Below, piece after piece: positions 1-9,119 of a stretch of DNA of 64,000 nt (positions are counted from its first letter, which is position 1; every line of letters begins with the position of its first letter). A model generated the notes under the pieces. It had not been told where the DNA came from and ran no database searches. It saw nothing but the letters and a program-made list of their open reading frames with translations. The position numbers and the translations under genes were made by a program. Source of the DNA: Roseomonas xinghualingensis (GTDB taxonomy: Bacteria > Pseudomonadota > Alphaproteobacteria > Acetobacterales > Acetobacteraceae); contig NZ_JAOXLP010000010.1 in assembly GCF_025791835.1 (NCBI RefSeq), positions 81,686-145,685 on the forward strand, written 5' to 3'.

Positions 1-20
1 ATGCCATATACGCCACGCCC

Positions 21-2570
21 ATGGGAACATTGCCGGAACCCTTCGCGGGCTGGTTCGCCGCGCGCGGCTGGACCCCGCGTGCTCATCAGTTGGCTCTCTG
101 GAAGGCCGCCAAGGCCGGGGAAAGCGCCCTGCTCATCGCCCCCACGGGCGGTGGCAAGACCCTGGCCGGCTTCCTGCCGACCCTGCTGGACCTTCACGCC
201 AACCCGCGTGAGGGGCTCCACACCCTTTATGTCTCGCCCTTGAAGGCCCTGGCGGTCGATATCGCCCGCAACCTGATGGACCCGGTGCGGGAGATGGACC
301 TGCCGATCCGTATTGAAACCCGCACCGGCGACACCCCCCAGAACCGCCGCGCCCGCCAGCGCGAGACCCCACCCCAGATCCTGCTGACCACCCCCGAAAG
401 CCTGGCGGTCCTTCTTTCCTCACCCGAGGCGCCGGAGCTTTTCGCCGGGCTGAAGACGGTGGTGGTGGACGAGGCCCATGCCATGGCCAGCACCAAGCGG
501 GGCGATCAGCTCGCCCTCTGCATGGCCCGGCTTGATGTGCTGGCCCCCGGCCTGCGGCGCGTGGGCCTCTCGGCCACCGTCGCGCATCCGCAGGAACTGC
601 GCGCCTGGCTCTCCCCGACCGCTCAGGCCGAGGATGTGCGGCTGGTCGTCGGCAAGGGCGGCGCCGAGCCGGTGTTGCAGCTCATGCTGCCGGAAGGCCA
701 TCTCCCCTGGGGCGGCCATATGGGCATCGCCTCCTCCCCCGGCGTGCTGGACCGCATCCAGGAGGCGGGCGTCACCATCGTCTTCGTCAACACCCGCGCC
801 CAGGCGGAGCTGATCTTCGCCGCGCTGTGGAAGCTGAACGAGGAGAACCTGCCGATCGGCCTCCATCACGGCTCGCTGCAGATCGAGCAGCGCCGGAAGG
901 TGGAGGCCGCCATGTCCGCCGGGAAGCTGCGCGCGGTGGTGGCGACCGCCTCCCTCGATCTGGGGATCGACTGGGGCGCGGTGGACCAGGTGATCCAGGT
1001 GGGTGCCCCGAAGGGCGTCTCCCGCCTGCTCCAGCGCATTGGCCGCGCCAACCACCGGATGGACGAACCCTCCCGCGCCGTGCTGGTGCCCGCCAACCGG
1101 TTCGAGGTGATCGAGTGCGTTGCCGCCGCCGAGGCCGTTCGCGCCCGTGAGCTGGATGGCGAGCCGCCCCGCCCTGGCGGGCTGGACGTGCTGGCCCAGC
1201 ATATCCTCGCCATGGCCTGTCAGGCACCCTTCCTGCCGGACGACCTTTATGCGGAGGTGACGCGCGCCGGCCCCTATGCCGCCCTCACCCGCCGGGACTT
1301 CGACGACGTGCTGCGCTTCGTGGAGGATGGCGGCTACGCCCTCCGCGCCTATGAGCGCTTCCGCCGCCTGTTCCGGGATTCCGAAGGCCTGGTGCATGTG
1401 CGCGACCAGCGCGTGGCGCGGCAGGCGCGGATGAATCTCGGCACCATCGTCGATACCCCCATGCTGAAGGTGCGGCTGCGCGGCGGCCCGGTGCTGGGCG
1501 AGGTGGAGGAATGGTTCGCCTCCACCCTCGAGCCCGGGCATTGCTTCATCTTCGCCGGCCAGACCCTCCGCTATGAAGGCATCGATGCGCTCACCATGGT
1601 GGTGACCCGCGGAGGCGAAGGGGAGCCGCGCGTGCCGGCCTATGCGGGGGCACGCATGCCGCTCTCCACCAGCCTGTCCTTCCGGGTGCGCTCCATCCTG
1701 GCCGATCCGAAGCGCTGGCGGGCCCTGCCCGAGCCGGTGCGGGACTGGCTGCGCCTGCAGCAGCGCAAGTCCGAGCTGCCGCAACGGGATGGCATGCTGA
1801 TCGAGACATTCCCGCGCCAGGGCCGCTGGTTCATGGTCGCCTATTGCTTCGAGGGGCGGCTGGCGCACCAGACGCTGGGCATGCTCGTCACGAAGCGCAT
1901 GGAGCGCCTGGGCTACGGCCCGCTCGGCTATCTCGGCACGGATTATGTCCTCGCCACTTGGTCCGCCTTCGAGCCGGAGGAGCCGGAGCGCCTCTTCGAG
2001 GAGGACATCCTCGGCGAGGAGCTGGAGGAGTGGATCGCGGAATCCTCCATGCTCCGCCGCACCTTCCGCAACATCGCCACCATCGCCGGGCTGATCGAGA
2101 AGAACCACCCTGGCCAGGAGAAGTCCGGCCGCCAGATGAGCATGAATGCCGACCTGATCTACGACGTCCTCCGCAAGCACGAGCCCGACCACATCCTCCT
2201 CCGCGCCACCCGTGCCGAGGCGGCCCATGGCCTGACCGATGTAGGCCGCATCGCCGCCCTCCTCTCACGCATCCAGGGCGCGATCCGCGTGCGGCGGCTG
2301 GACCGGGTCTCCCCCCTGGCCGTTCCCGCGCTGATCGAGGAAGGCCGCGAATGGGTGGCTGGCGGCGCCGAGGACGCGCTGCTCGCCGAGGCCGCTGCCC
2401 TGGTCGATGACGCCACCGGCGGGGTGGAGCATTTCTCCGATGTGCTCTCCGAGGTGACGGAGGGCATCCGCGTGCGTTCTGGCGTCGTGGACCGGCCAAA
2501 AAGACGTGACAGGCAGAGAAGACCGCCGCCCCGGCGCTTCGTGCGAACCGCCAAGGGGCTTGCCCCGTGA
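21..2570 (+). CDS. Ligase-associated DEXH-box DNA helicase (Lhr-like)
   Basis: Superfamily 2 helicase of 849 aa. Motif I is PTGGGKT at residues 41-47, the DEAH box is at 150-153, a SAT motif follows near 194, and motif VI (QRIGRANHR) is near 338. The long C-terminal half fits the Lhr-type winged-helix and DUF regions. In alphaproteobacteria this subfamily is encoded with an ATP-dependent DNA ligase, an exonuclease and the PdeM nuclease as a predicted DNA-damage response set. Here PdeM follows with a GTGA overlap, and the ligase would lie left of the window. The frame is open to the window edge, so the true start could lie upstream of the ATG at 21. The family assignment is secure; the repair role is known only by association. 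Confidence 0.9.
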   Translation: MGTLPEPFAGWFAARGWTPRAHQLALWKAAKAGESALLIAPTGGGKTLAGFLPTLLDLHANPREGLHTLYVSPLKALAVDIARNLMDPVREMDLPIRIETRTGDTPQNRRARQRETPPQILLTTPESLAVLLSSPEAPELFAGLKTVVVDEAHAMASTKRGDQLALCMARLDVLAPGLRRVGLSATVAHPQELRAWLSPTAQAEDVRLVVGKGGAEPVLQLMLPEGHLPWGGHMGIASSPGVLDRIQEAGVTIVFVNTRAQAELIFAALWKLNEENLPIGLHHGSLQIEQRRKVEAAMSAGKLRAVVATASLDLGIDWGAVDQVIQVGAPKGVSRLLQRIGRANHRMDEPSRAVLVPANRFEVIECVAAAEAVRARELDGEPPRPGGLDVLAQHILAMACQAPFLPDDLYAEVTRAGPYAALTRRDFDDVLRFVEDGGYALRAYERFRRLFRDSEGLVHVRDQRVARQARMNLGTIVDTPMLKVRLRGGPVLGEVEEWFASTLEPGHCFIFAGQTLRYEGIDALTMVVTRGGEGEPRVPAYAGARMPLSTSLSFRVRSILADPKRWRALPEPVRDWLRLQQRKSELPQRDGMLIETFPRQGRWFMVAYCFEGRLAHQTLGMLVTKRMERLGYGPLGYLGTDYVLATWSAFEPEEPERLFEEDILGEELEEWIAESSMLRRTFRNIATIAGLIEKNHPGQEKSGRQMSMNADLIYDVLRKHEPDHILLRATRAEAAHGLTDVGRIAALLSRIQGAIRVRRLDRVSPLAVPALIEEGREWVAGGAEDALLAEAAALVDDATGGVEHFSDVLSEVTEGIRVRSGVVDRPKRRDRQRRPPPRRFVRTAKGLAP

Positions 2571-3262
2571 CACCTGCTCCGCTGCATCTGTCTGGCGAGC
2601 GCCTGATGCTCGACCCGATGGGCGTCGTCTCCTGGCCGGCGCGCCGTACCCTGGCCGTCTCGGACCTCCATCTGGAGAAGGGCAGCCATTTCGCGGCGCG
2701 CGGCTTTTTCGTGCCGCCCTATGACACGCGCGAAACCCTTTCGAAGCTGGCCCTGGCGGTGCGCCGCTATCGCCCGGCGCGGCTGATCCTTCTGGGCGAC
2801 AGCTTCCACGACGCGCTGGGCTGCGAACGCATGGCCCCAGCCGATTGCGCCGCGCTGCTCCGCATCCTGGCCCCCGTGCAGGAGGTCGTCTGGGTGCTGG
2901 GCAACCATGATCCTGTGGCCCCCGTGGGCCTTCCCGGCATAGCAGTGAACGTTTTCTCGGATGGTCCCCTCACCTTCCGGCACGAGGCCGATCCACGCGC
3001 GACGGGCGAACTGAGCGGCCATTTCCACCCCAAGGCGACGCTGGCGACCCGCGCGGGCGGCGTCACCCGCCCATGCTTCGCCACCGATGGCCGCCGGGTG
3101 ATCCTGCCCGCCTTCGGTGCCTATACGGGCGGGCTCGATGTGCGCGACCCGGCGCTGGGCGGGCTGTTCCCGCGCGGCGGGCGTGTCTTCATGCTGGGCA
3201 CGGACCGGCTGTTCAGCGTGCCCATGGCGCCCATGCGGCGCCGGACGGAATCCGCGGCATGA
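2567..3262 (+). CDS. pdeM: Ligase-associated DNA damage response endonuclease PdeM
   Basis: Calcineurin-like metallophosphoesterase of 231 aa. The metal-binding motifs appear in order: SDLHLEKG near residue 30, GDSFHD near 77, GNHD near 111 and GHFHP near 147. PdeM proteins are the nuclease partner in the ligase-helicase DNA repair cluster. The GTG start overlaps the helicase stop (GTGA), which implies translational coupling. Its own stop overlaps the ATG of the photolyase gene, so helicase, nuclease and photolyase form one transcription unit. Substrate polarity cannot be read from sequence. Confidence 0.88.
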   Translation: MTPAPLHLSGERLMLDPMGVVSWPARRTLAVSDLHLEKGSHFAARGFFVPPYDTRETLSKLALAVRRYRPARLILLGDSFHDALGCERMAPADCAALLRILAPVQEVVWVLGNHDPVAPVGLPGIAVNVFSDGPLTFRHEADPRATGELSGHFHPKATLATRAGGVTRPCFATDGRRVILPAFGAYTGGLDVRDPALGGLFPRGGRVFMLGTDRLFSVPMAPMRRRTESAA

Positions 3263-4701
3263 CGGCGCCCTGCATCCTTTGGTTCCGCCAGGATCTGCGC
3301 CTGGGCGACAACCCGGCGGTGGAGGCGGTCCGGCACGGCGCGGTCCTGCCCGTCTTCGTGCTGGATGACGCGGCGGCGGGCGAACTGGCTTATGGCGGCG
3401 CGGCGCGCTGGTGGCTGCATCACAGCCTGGATGCCCTGCAACGCGATCTGGAAGCCCGCGGCGCATCGCTATTGCTTCTCAAGGGCGACGCGGTGGCCCT
3501 GCTGGCCGAACTGGCCCGCCGGACAGGCGCCACGGCCATCCATGCGGGCTGGCTGGCCGAACCGTGGGCGCGGGCACAGGAGGTAGCGCTGGCGGAGCGG
3601 CTTTCCGCCGATGGGCGGCGGCTGGAACTGCACCGCTCCTCCCATCTGCTTCACCCGGCCTCCATCCTGACGGGATCGGGCCGGCTCTATACCGTCTATG
3701 CGCCCTTCGCCCGCAAGGTGCTGGCCAGCGGGGAGGTGCCACCGCCGATCGACGCACCGGACCGGTTGAACGGCGTCACCCCGCCCGCCGGGCTGTCCCT
3801 GGCGGATCTGGCCCTCACCCCTGTCCCGCCCCAGCCCAATTGGGCCGCTGAATTCGGCACTGCCTGGACGCCCGGCGAGGCCGGCGCACGGGAACGCCTC
3901 GCCCAGTTTATCGAGGACGGGTTGGAGAACTACGCCACCCGCCGCAACGAGCCGGGTGTGGAGGGTTCCTCCAACCTTTCCCCGCATCTCCGCTGGGGCG
4001 AGATCTCCCCCCGCCAGGTCTGGCACGCCGCGCGCGGGGCGGGCGGCGCGGAGGCCCTGCCCTTCCTGCGGGAAATCCTCTGGCGGGAGTTCTCGCACCA
4101 CCTCCTCTGGCACCGGCCTGAAATGCCGCGCGAGGCACTGCGCGCGCCCTTCGCCAGCTTCCCCTTCGCTCCGGACCAGGACTTGCTTCACGCTTGGCAA
4201 GGCGGGCGCACCGGCTACCCGATCGTGGATGCGGGGATGCGCCAGCTCTGGCGAATCGGGTGGATGCACAACCGGGTGCGGATGATCGCAGCCTCACTCC
4301 TGGTGAAACATCTTCTCCAGCCCTGGCAGGATGGCGCGGCCTGGTTCATGGATACGCTGGTGGATGCGGACCCTGCCAATAACAGCGCCTCATGGCAGTG
4401 GATCGCCGGCAGCGGCACCGATGCCTCACCCTATTTCCGCGTCTTCAATCCCATTCTGCAGGGCGAGAAGTTCGACCCGGAAGGCGCCTATGTACGCCGC
4501 TGGCTGCCGGAACTCGCCCGCATGCCGTCCCGCTACATCCACCGTCCCTATGAAGCGCCGGAGGAAATCCGCCACGCGGCCGGGGTGACGGAACAGTCCT
4601 ATCCCCGCCCCGTGGTGGACCATGCCACCGGCCGCGCCAGGGCCCTAGCCGCGCTGCGCGCCACCGCCCGCGGGCCGGTGCCCGAGGGGGTGGAGGCGTG
4701 A
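3259..4701 (+). CDS. phrB: Deoxyribodipyrimidine photolyase
   Basis: Class I CPD photolyase of 480 aa. An N-terminal Rossmann-like antenna-binding domain begins WFRQDLRLGDNPAV. The C-terminal FAD domain carries GRTGYPIVDAGMRQL and WMHNRVRM, then DPANNSASWQW and the SPYFRVFNP segment. It repairs UV pyrimidine dimers using blue light and FAD. The ATG at 3259 overlaps the pdeM stop (ATGA). Longer in-frame starts from 3073 would run through pdeM and are rejected. Its stop overlaps the GTG of the next gene. Being linked to a strand-break repair helicase and nuclease makes this a DNA-repair operon. A cryptochrome-like role is possible, but the photolyase motifs look intact. Confidence 0.92.
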   Translation: MTAPCILWFRQDLRLGDNPAVEAVRHGAVLPVFVLDDAAAGELAYGGAARWWLHHSLDALQRDLEARGASLLLLKGDAVALLAELARRTGATAIHAGWLAEPWARAQEVALAERLSADGRRLELHRSSHLLHPASILTGSGRLYTVYAPFARKVLASGEVPPPIDAPDRLNGVTPPAGLSLADLALTPVPPQPNWAAEFGTAWTPGEAGARERLAQFIEDGLENYATRRNEPGVEGSSNLSPHLRWGEISPRQVWHAARGAGGAEALPFLREILWREFSHHLLWHRPEMPREALRAPFASFPFAPDQDLLHAWQGGRTGYPIVDAGMRQLWRIGWMHNRVRMIAASLLVKHLLQPWQDGAAWFMDTLVDADPANNSASWQWIAGSGTDASPYFRVFNPILQGEKFDPEGAYVRRWLPELARMPSRYIHRPYEAPEEIRHAAGVTEQSYPRPVVDHATGRARALAALRATARGPVPEGVEA

Positions 4702-5411
4702 GGGATCTCCGCCGCCGTTTCGAGGGCATCCGGGTGGTCGGCGACGTCCATGGTGACGCGGAAGCCTTCCACGCCGCCGTGGATGGGGCGGCCGAGGAGC
4801 GACTTTTCGTCATCCAGCTCGGCGACCTGACGGATGGCGGCTCGGATGCCCCAGATGTGTTGCGCCGCGCCTTCGCCCTGCGGTCCGAAGGGCGCGGGAT
4901 CTTCATGTTGGGCAATCACGATCACAAGCTGCGCCGTGCCCTGGAGGGAGCGCTGATCCGGATCGAGCCGAACGGCCTGGGCCGCACGCTGGAGCAGATC
5001 GATGCCGCAGAGGACGCCGAGGCGCTGCGGCGCCGCGCCGTGGCCGAGATCGGCCGCGCCCCGGCCTGGCTGCGGATCGACCAGCGCCTTTTCGTGCATG
5101 GCGGCTTCCACCCCCGGATGCTGCACGCCCAGTCACCGCCCGATGCCGGCGCCCGCAAGCCCGAGGGCCTCGTCCCGCGCGCTCTTTTCGGCCAGGTGAC
5201 CAGCCGGATGCGGGAGGATGGCTTCCCGGAGCGCCTGCATGACTGGGTGGACCGCATCCCCCAGGGCTTCACCGTCTATTGCGGGCATGAGATGCGCAGC
5301 AGCAACGGCCGTCCGCTGATGCTGGTGGGAGCCGGCGGCGGTGCGGCGGTGTTCATGGACACCGGCGCCGGCAAGGGTGGCCACCTCTCCTGGGTGGACC
5401 TGCCCTGGTAG
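4698..5411 (+). CDS. Metallophosphoesterase (Ser/Thr phosphatase-like)
   Basis: Calcineurin-like phosphoesterase of 237 aa. Motifs run in order: GDVHGD near residue 15, QLGDLTDGG near 40, LGNHDHK near 74, HGGFHP near 134 and CGHEM near 196. This arrangement is typical of bacterial PrpE/Ser-Thr phosphatase or ApaH-like proteins. The substrate is unknown. The GTG start overlaps the photolyase TGA, so it is the last gene of the repair operon. A dispersed intergenic repeat begins 7 bp after its stop. Confidence 0.75.
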   Translation: MRDLRRRFEGIRVVGDVHGDAEAFHAAVDGAAEERLFVIQLGDLTDGGSDAPDVLRRAFALRSEGRGIFMLGNHDHKLRRALEGALIRIEPNGLGRTLEQIDAAEDAEALRRRAVAEIGRAPAWLRIDQRLFVHGGFHPRMLHAQSPPDAGARKPEGLVPRALFGQVTSRMREDGFPERLHDWVDRIPQGFTVYCGHEMRSSNGRPLMLVGAGGGAAVFMDTGAGKGGHLSWVDLPW

Positions 5412-5417
5412 TGCCTG

Positions 5418-5505
5418 GAGCATGTTCCGTTCACATGCGTGAACTTCAAATGCTTCAGGCTATCGTTTGAAGAGCGGATTCACGCTCCCGCTCGATTCCG
5501 CCCTA
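5418..5505 (+). repeat. Dispersed intergenic repeat, copy 1
   Basis: An element of about 88 bp between two convergent genes. It shares the ordered blocks GAGCA, CCGTTC, CATGC, CTTCA.ATGCT, GAAGAGCGG, TCACGCT and CGAT..C..CCTA with copy 2 at 16003-16089, and in inverted orientation with copy 3 at 35750-35822. It contains a short stem (GAGCGG / CCGCTC). No coding capacity is apparent. Function is unknown; bidirectional 3' end processing or termination is plausible because all three copies separate convergent genes. Confidence 0.7.
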
Positions 5506-5517
5506 CAGCGATCCGCT

Positions 5518-6288
5518 CTACTCCCGCCCGCGCAGCACCCAGCGCGAGAGCAGGGAGAGCGCCGCGAAGATCGCGATGCCCGCCACCGAGACCAGTGCCA
5601 GCGCCGCGAACATCCGCGGGATCTGGAGCTGGTAGCCCGCTTCCAGGATGCGATAGGCCAACCCGGATTCCGCGCCCCCGGCCCCTGCCACGAACTCGGC
5701 CACAATGGCGCCGATCAGCGCCAGCCCGCCCGAAATCCGCAGCCCCGCGAGGAAAAGCGGCAGTGCCGAAGGCAGCCGCAGCCGCGTCAGCACCTGCCAC
5801 CGGCTCGCGCCATAGAGGCGGAAGAGGTCGTGCAGGTTCGGGTCGGCGCTGTTCAGCCCGAGGGTGGTGTTGGAGAGCACGGGGAAGAAGGCAACGATCA
5901 AGGCGCAAAGCAGCAGCGCCAGCCAGACCTGGTCCACCCAGATGATGATCAGCGGCGCGATGGCGACGATGGGCGTCACCTGCAGGATCACCGCATAGGG
6001 AAAGAGCGCCGTCTCGATCAGCTTCGACTGCGCAAAGAGGATCGCCAGCAGCAGCCCCAGAACTGCCGAGGCCGCCAGCGCCATGGCCGTGACCTGCAGC
6101 GTCATCCAGAGGGATCGCGACAGGAGCGGCCATTCCTGCACCAGTGCCGCGCCGATGGCGGCCGGACCGGGCAGGACATAGGGTGGCACGTCATAAGCGC
6201 GCACGGCCCATTCCCAGCCACCAAGGATGAGCAGCGCCACCAGCAGCGGCGCGGCGATGCGCGGCCATTGCGCGAGCAGGCTCTTCAT
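5518..6288 (-). CDS. ABC transporter permease (taurine/nitrate/sulfonate type)
   Basis: Inner-membrane permease of 256 aa from the SsuC/TauC/BPD type 1 family. The N-terminus is MKSLLAQWPRI followed by a membrane segment, and several further hydrophobic helices follow. The EAA-type loop is near residues 155-180 (LFRLYGASRWQVLTRLRLP). Starting at 6288 gives an ATGA overlap with the ATPase gene stop. Upstream in-frame starts would lie inside the ATPase gene. It forms the channel of an importer with the ATPase (6285-7040) and binding protein (7042-8058). Confidence 0.88.
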   Translation of the reverse strand: MKSLLAQWPRIAAPLLVALLILGGWEWAVRAYDVPPYVLPGPAAIGAALVQEWPLLSRSLWMTLQVTAMALAASAVLGLLLAILFAQSKLIETALFPYAVILQVTPIVAIAPLIIIWVDQVWLALLLCALIVAFFPVLSNTTLGLNSADPNLHDLFRLYGASRWQVLTRLRLPSALPLFLAGLRISGGLALIGAIVAEFVAGAGGAESGLAYRILEAGYQLQIPRMFAALALVSVAGIAIFAALSLLSRWVLRGRE

Positions 6289-7040
6289 GCCGCCTCCTTC
6301 AGCATGGCGCGCGAAAGGGCATGGGACGCCTCGCGGCAGAGCGCGGCGTATTCGGCCGAGGTCCGGTATTCCGCGCCGCGCGGCACGGGCGCGTCCACGG
6401 CCAGTTCCTGCGCGATGCGCCCGGGATGCGCAGCCATCACGGCGATGCGGCTGGAGAGATAGACGCTCTCGAAGACGGAATGCGTCACCAGGATCGCAGT
6501 GAAGCGCGTGCGTTCCCACAGCGACAGCAGGTCATCGTTCAGCCTGTGGCGCGTGATCTCGTCCAGCGCCGCGAAGGGCTCGTCCAGCAGCAGCAGGCGC
6601 GGGCGCGTGACCAGCGCGCGGGCGATGGAGACGCGCATCCTCATCCCGCCCGACAGCGCGCGTGGCCTGCTGCGCTCGAAGCCCGAAAGCCCGACCTGGG
6701 CCAGCGCCTCGGCGGCGCGCGGCTCGGCCTCGCGGCGCGCGATGCCTGAAAGGCGCAGGGGCAGCATGACGTTCCCGATGGCGCTGGCCCAGGGCATCAG
6801 CGTGGCATCCTGGAAGACGAAGCCGGTCTCTCCGCGTCGCGCGGCGCGCACCTCCACCTGCCCGCCGCTCGCGGGGATCAGCCCCGCGACGATGCGCAAC
6901 AGGGTGGACTTGCCGCAGCCGGAGGGGCCGAGGAGGGAGAGGAACTCCCCTTCCTCCACCGCCAGGTCGATCCCCTCCAGGGCCTGCGTGCCGTTCGCGT
7001 AGCGCTTCGAGACCCCCGAGAGGAGGACCGAATGCGCCAT
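6285..7040 (-). CDS. ABC transporter ATP-binding protein (SsuB/TauB type)
   Basis: ABC ATPase of 251 aa. Walker A is GPSGCGKST near residue 38, the Q-loop is FVFQDATLMPW, the signature is LSGGMRMRVSIARAL and Walker B is LLLLDEPFAALDE. The D-loop and switch-H region (ILVTHSVFESV) are present, so it should hydrolyse ATP. It powers the adjacent permease. The gene is one base after the binding-protein stop and overlaps the permease start, so the three are an operon. The substrate class (nitrate, sulfonate, taurine or a pyrimidine precursor) cannot be separated by the ATPase. Confidence 0.9.
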   Translation of the reverse strand: MAHSVLLSGVSKRYANGTQALEGIDLAVEEGEFLSLLGPSGCGKSTLLRIVAGLIPASGGQVEVRAARRGETGFVFQDATLMPWASAIGNVMLPLRLSGIARREAEPRAAEALAQVGLSGFERSRPRALSGGMRMRVSIARALVTRPRLLLLDEPFAALDEITRHRLNDDLLSLWERTRFTAILVTHSVFESVYLSSRIAVMAAHPGRIAQELAVDAPVPRGAEYRTSAEYAALCREASHALSRAMLKEAA

Positions 7041-7041
7041 C

Positions 7042-8058
7042 TCAGCCGAGGCCGATCTTCCGGTTCACGAAATCCAGCGAATAGCCGCGCCGGATATCCA
7101 GCCCCGCGGGATAGGCACCGGTATCGCGCATGGTGGCGTAGAAGCTCGCCCAGCGCTCATGGGTCATGGCGCCGATGCCCAGCGTCTCCGCCTCATGCGA
7201 CTGGACGATGCCGTGCTCCTTCATCGCACGCAGCCCATAGGCCAGCTTGTCTTCCGGCATCTCCGGGTTGTGCTGCCTGATGAGGGCGTTGGCGGCGCCG
7301 ACATCCTCGCCCTTCATGTATTCGGTCCAGCCCTCAATCGTGGCGTCGATGAAGCGCTGCACCAGGTCCCGCTTCTCGGCGACCATGCGGGCGGAGATGT
7401 CGATGGTGGTGTTGTAGGAGTCGTAGCCTGCATCGGCGATCATGTGCACGCGCGGGCGGATGCCGGCCTGCATGGCCGCGAAGGGCTCGGATGAGACGAA
7501 GCCCTGCCAGATCGACTTCTTGTCCGCCATGAAGGGCTGCAGGCTGACGGATTTCGGGCGGATCTGGGAATCGTCAAAGCCGAAGCGGCTGCGCAGGAAG
7601 GGCCAGTGCGTGACGCGGCTGGCGGCGCTGATCGCCATGGGCTTGCCGCGCATTGCCTCGAAGCTGTCGATCCCGGCTTCCTCATGCGTCATGAAGATCA
7701 CCGGCTCCTTCTGGAAGATCGCGGCGATGCAAAGGAACGGAAGCCCATCCCGCACATAGTTCAGAGGCTGGAACGGGTTGGACATGATCATGTCCGCGCG
7801 TCCCGTCACCAGAAGCTGCGCCGGGTTCAGCTGCGCGCCGCCCTGGCGCAGGTCGCATTCGATGCCATAGCGGCGGTAGATGCCCTTGGCGACGGCCTGG
7901 TAGTAGCCGCCATGCTCCGCCTGGGCGCGCCAGTCAGTCTGGAAGGAAACCTTGTCGAGCGTCTGCGCCGAGACGCGCGCGCCGGCCACCGGCACGAGGG
8001 AGAAGGCAGCGGCGCCCGTCAGAAGGGTTCGCCGCTGGATGCGGTACTTGGTGCCCAT
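7042..8058 (-). CDS. ABC transporter substrate-binding protein, NMT1/THI5-like, Tat-exported
   Basis: Periplasmic binding protein of 338 aa. It starts at the ATG at 8058 with a twin-arginine-like leader (RRTLLTGAAAFSLVP...) and an Ala-x-Ala type cleavage region near residue 30. The mature part begins VSFQTDWRAQAEHGGYYQA, typical of the NMT1/SsuA fold. Upstream in-frame codons are not favoured because the signal peptide begins here. First gene of the importer operon. The ligand is not readable from sequence; aromatic sulfonates, nitrate-like anions or thiamine-precursor pyrimidines are all bound by this superfamily. Confidence 0.82.
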   Translation of the reverse strand: MGTKYRIQRRTLLTGAAAFSLVPVAGARVSAQTLDKVSFQTDWRAQAEHGGYYQAVAKGIYRRYGIECDLRQGGAQLNPAQLLVTGRADMIMSNPFQPLNYVRDGLPFLCIAAIFQKEPVIFMTHEEAGIDSFEAMRGKPMAISAASRVTHWPFLRSRFGFDDSQIRPKSVSLQPFMADKKSIWQGFVSSEPFAAMQAGIRPRVHMIADAGYDSYNTTIDISARMVAEKRDLVQRFIDATIEGWTEYMKGEDVGAANALIRQHNPEMPEDKLAYGLRAMKEHGIVQSHEAETLGIGAMTHERWASFYATMRDTGAYPAGLDIRRGYSLDFVNRKIGLG

Positions 8059-8181
8059 GAATAGGGTCTCCGTCGTGTGGTGCCGGTTCCGGCTGCGGGC
8101 CCCATGCCCGCGCCGATGCTCGATCCGTACCTCCTGATCGCATGCCAGGGCGCTCCCGCACCAGTCACCAGGCACGTCCGC

Positions 8182-8202
8182 TTCGCCGGGCAGCCCGGCG
8201 AA
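8182..8202. repeat. Perfect 10-bp inverted repeat with 1-nt centre
   Basis: TTCGCCGGGC and its exact reverse complement are separated by one base, inside the 227-bp divergent region between the ABC binding-protein gene (start 8058, minus) and the transglutaminase gene (start 8286, plus). It could be an operator or a leader hairpin. No poly-T follows on either strand, so it is not an obvious terminator. Confidence 0.5.
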
Positions 8203-8285
8203 CGGGTTATGCCGGGGCTTCCAGGCCGCTATGCTGCCCGGCTCCGTCTAACTGAACCGCCAGGCTGAGAGGCGAACCCGCCCGC

Positions 8286-9119
8286 ATGGTCCGCGCCGTC
8301 ACCCTCACCCATGTCACCACCTATCGCTATGACAGGCCGGTGTTCCTGGGCCCGCAGACGATCCGGCTCTCGCCGGCGCCGCATGCGGCCGCGCGCATCC
8401 TGCGCCATGCGCTGGTGGTGGAGCCGGGCAACCACAGCCTGTTCCACCGGCGCGACCCGCAGGGGAATCCGGAGGCACGGGCGGTATTCGACGGAAAGGT
8501 CGAGCATTTCACCATCACTGCCATGCTGGAGGCGGAACTCCAGCCGGTGAATCCCTTCTCCTTCGTGCTGGAGGACGGGGCGCATCGCTGGCCCTTCGCC
8601 TATCACCCGTTGCTGGCGGCCGAGCTGGGGCCGAACCTACGCACCGGGCCCTTGAGCCCGGGGGTTTCGGCCCTTCTGCCGCCGCGCGGGCTGGAAGCGG
8701 ACACGCTTCCTACCCTGCTGGACCTCGCCCGGCGCGTTGCAGCCCAGATATCCTATATCCGCCGCGACGAGCCTGGGATCTGGGAGCCCGAGGTGGTGAT
8801 CGCGCGCGGCGAGGGCTCCTGCCGCGACAGTGCATGGCTGCTGGTGCATGCCTTCCGCGCCATGGGCATCGCGGCGCGTTTCTGCTCCGGTTACCTGCTG
8901 GACACGGATGAGCGGACAGCGGAGCTGCATGCCTGGGCCGAGGCCTTCCTGCCTGGTGCTGGCTGGGTGGGCTTCGATCCTACCTCGGGCCTTCTCGCGG
9001 CGGAGTTCCACCTGCCGCTCTCCGCAGCCTCGGATCCTCGCCTCGCCGCGCCGGTCAGCGGCACGCATGAGGTTTGCGGCGTCACCTTCTCAGCCGCCCT
9101 GACGCTGGAGGTCGCGTGA
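8286..9119 (+). CDS. Transglutaminase-like cysteine peptidase, cassette gene 1
   Basis: Protein of 277 aa with an N-terminal transglutaminase-associated beta domain (THVTTYRYDRPVFLGPQTIRL) and a C-terminal transglutaminase-like domain. The catalytic triad appears as Cys in GEGSCRDSAWL (near 180), His in ELHAWAEAF (near 215) and Asp in GFDPTSG (near 231), so it should be active. It has no signal peptide. Its stop overlaps the start of the ATP-grasp/alpha-E gene, and a second transglutaminase follows that. This set is known next to the Anbu proteasome-like peptidase. The substrate is unknown; a peptide-amide hydrolase or crosslinking role is inferred. Confidence 0.85.
   Translation: MVRAVTLTHVTTYRYDRPVFLGPQTIRLSPAPHAAARILRHALVVEPGNHSLFHRRDPQGNPEARAVFDGKVEHFTITAMLEAELQPVNPFSFVLEDGAHRWPFAYHPLLAAELGPNLRTGPLSPGVSALLPPRGLEADTLPTLLDLARRVAAQISYIRRDEPGIWEPEVVIARGEGSCRDSAWLLVHAFRAMGIAARFCSGYLLDTDERTAELHAWAEAFLPGAGWVGFDPTSGLLAAEFHLPLSAASDPRLAAPVSGTHEVCGVTFSAALTLEVA

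Noticed and set aside
420..2228. Long minus-strand open frame opposite the helicase
   Set aside because: It is a G+C-rich antisense shadow with no recognisable motifs. The same applies to frames at 12077-13351 (-), 16798-18834 (+), 21153-22733 (-), 29657-30832 (+), 30736-32895 (+), 54384-56198 (+) and 58634-59962 (+).
8240..8285. A CTGAGA-containing stretch that looked like part of a TPP riboswitch near the NMT1/THI5-like genes
   Set aside because: The other conserved half of the aptamer (CCTGATCTGGATAATGCC-like) is absent on either strand, and the motif is on the strand of the transglutaminase gene.
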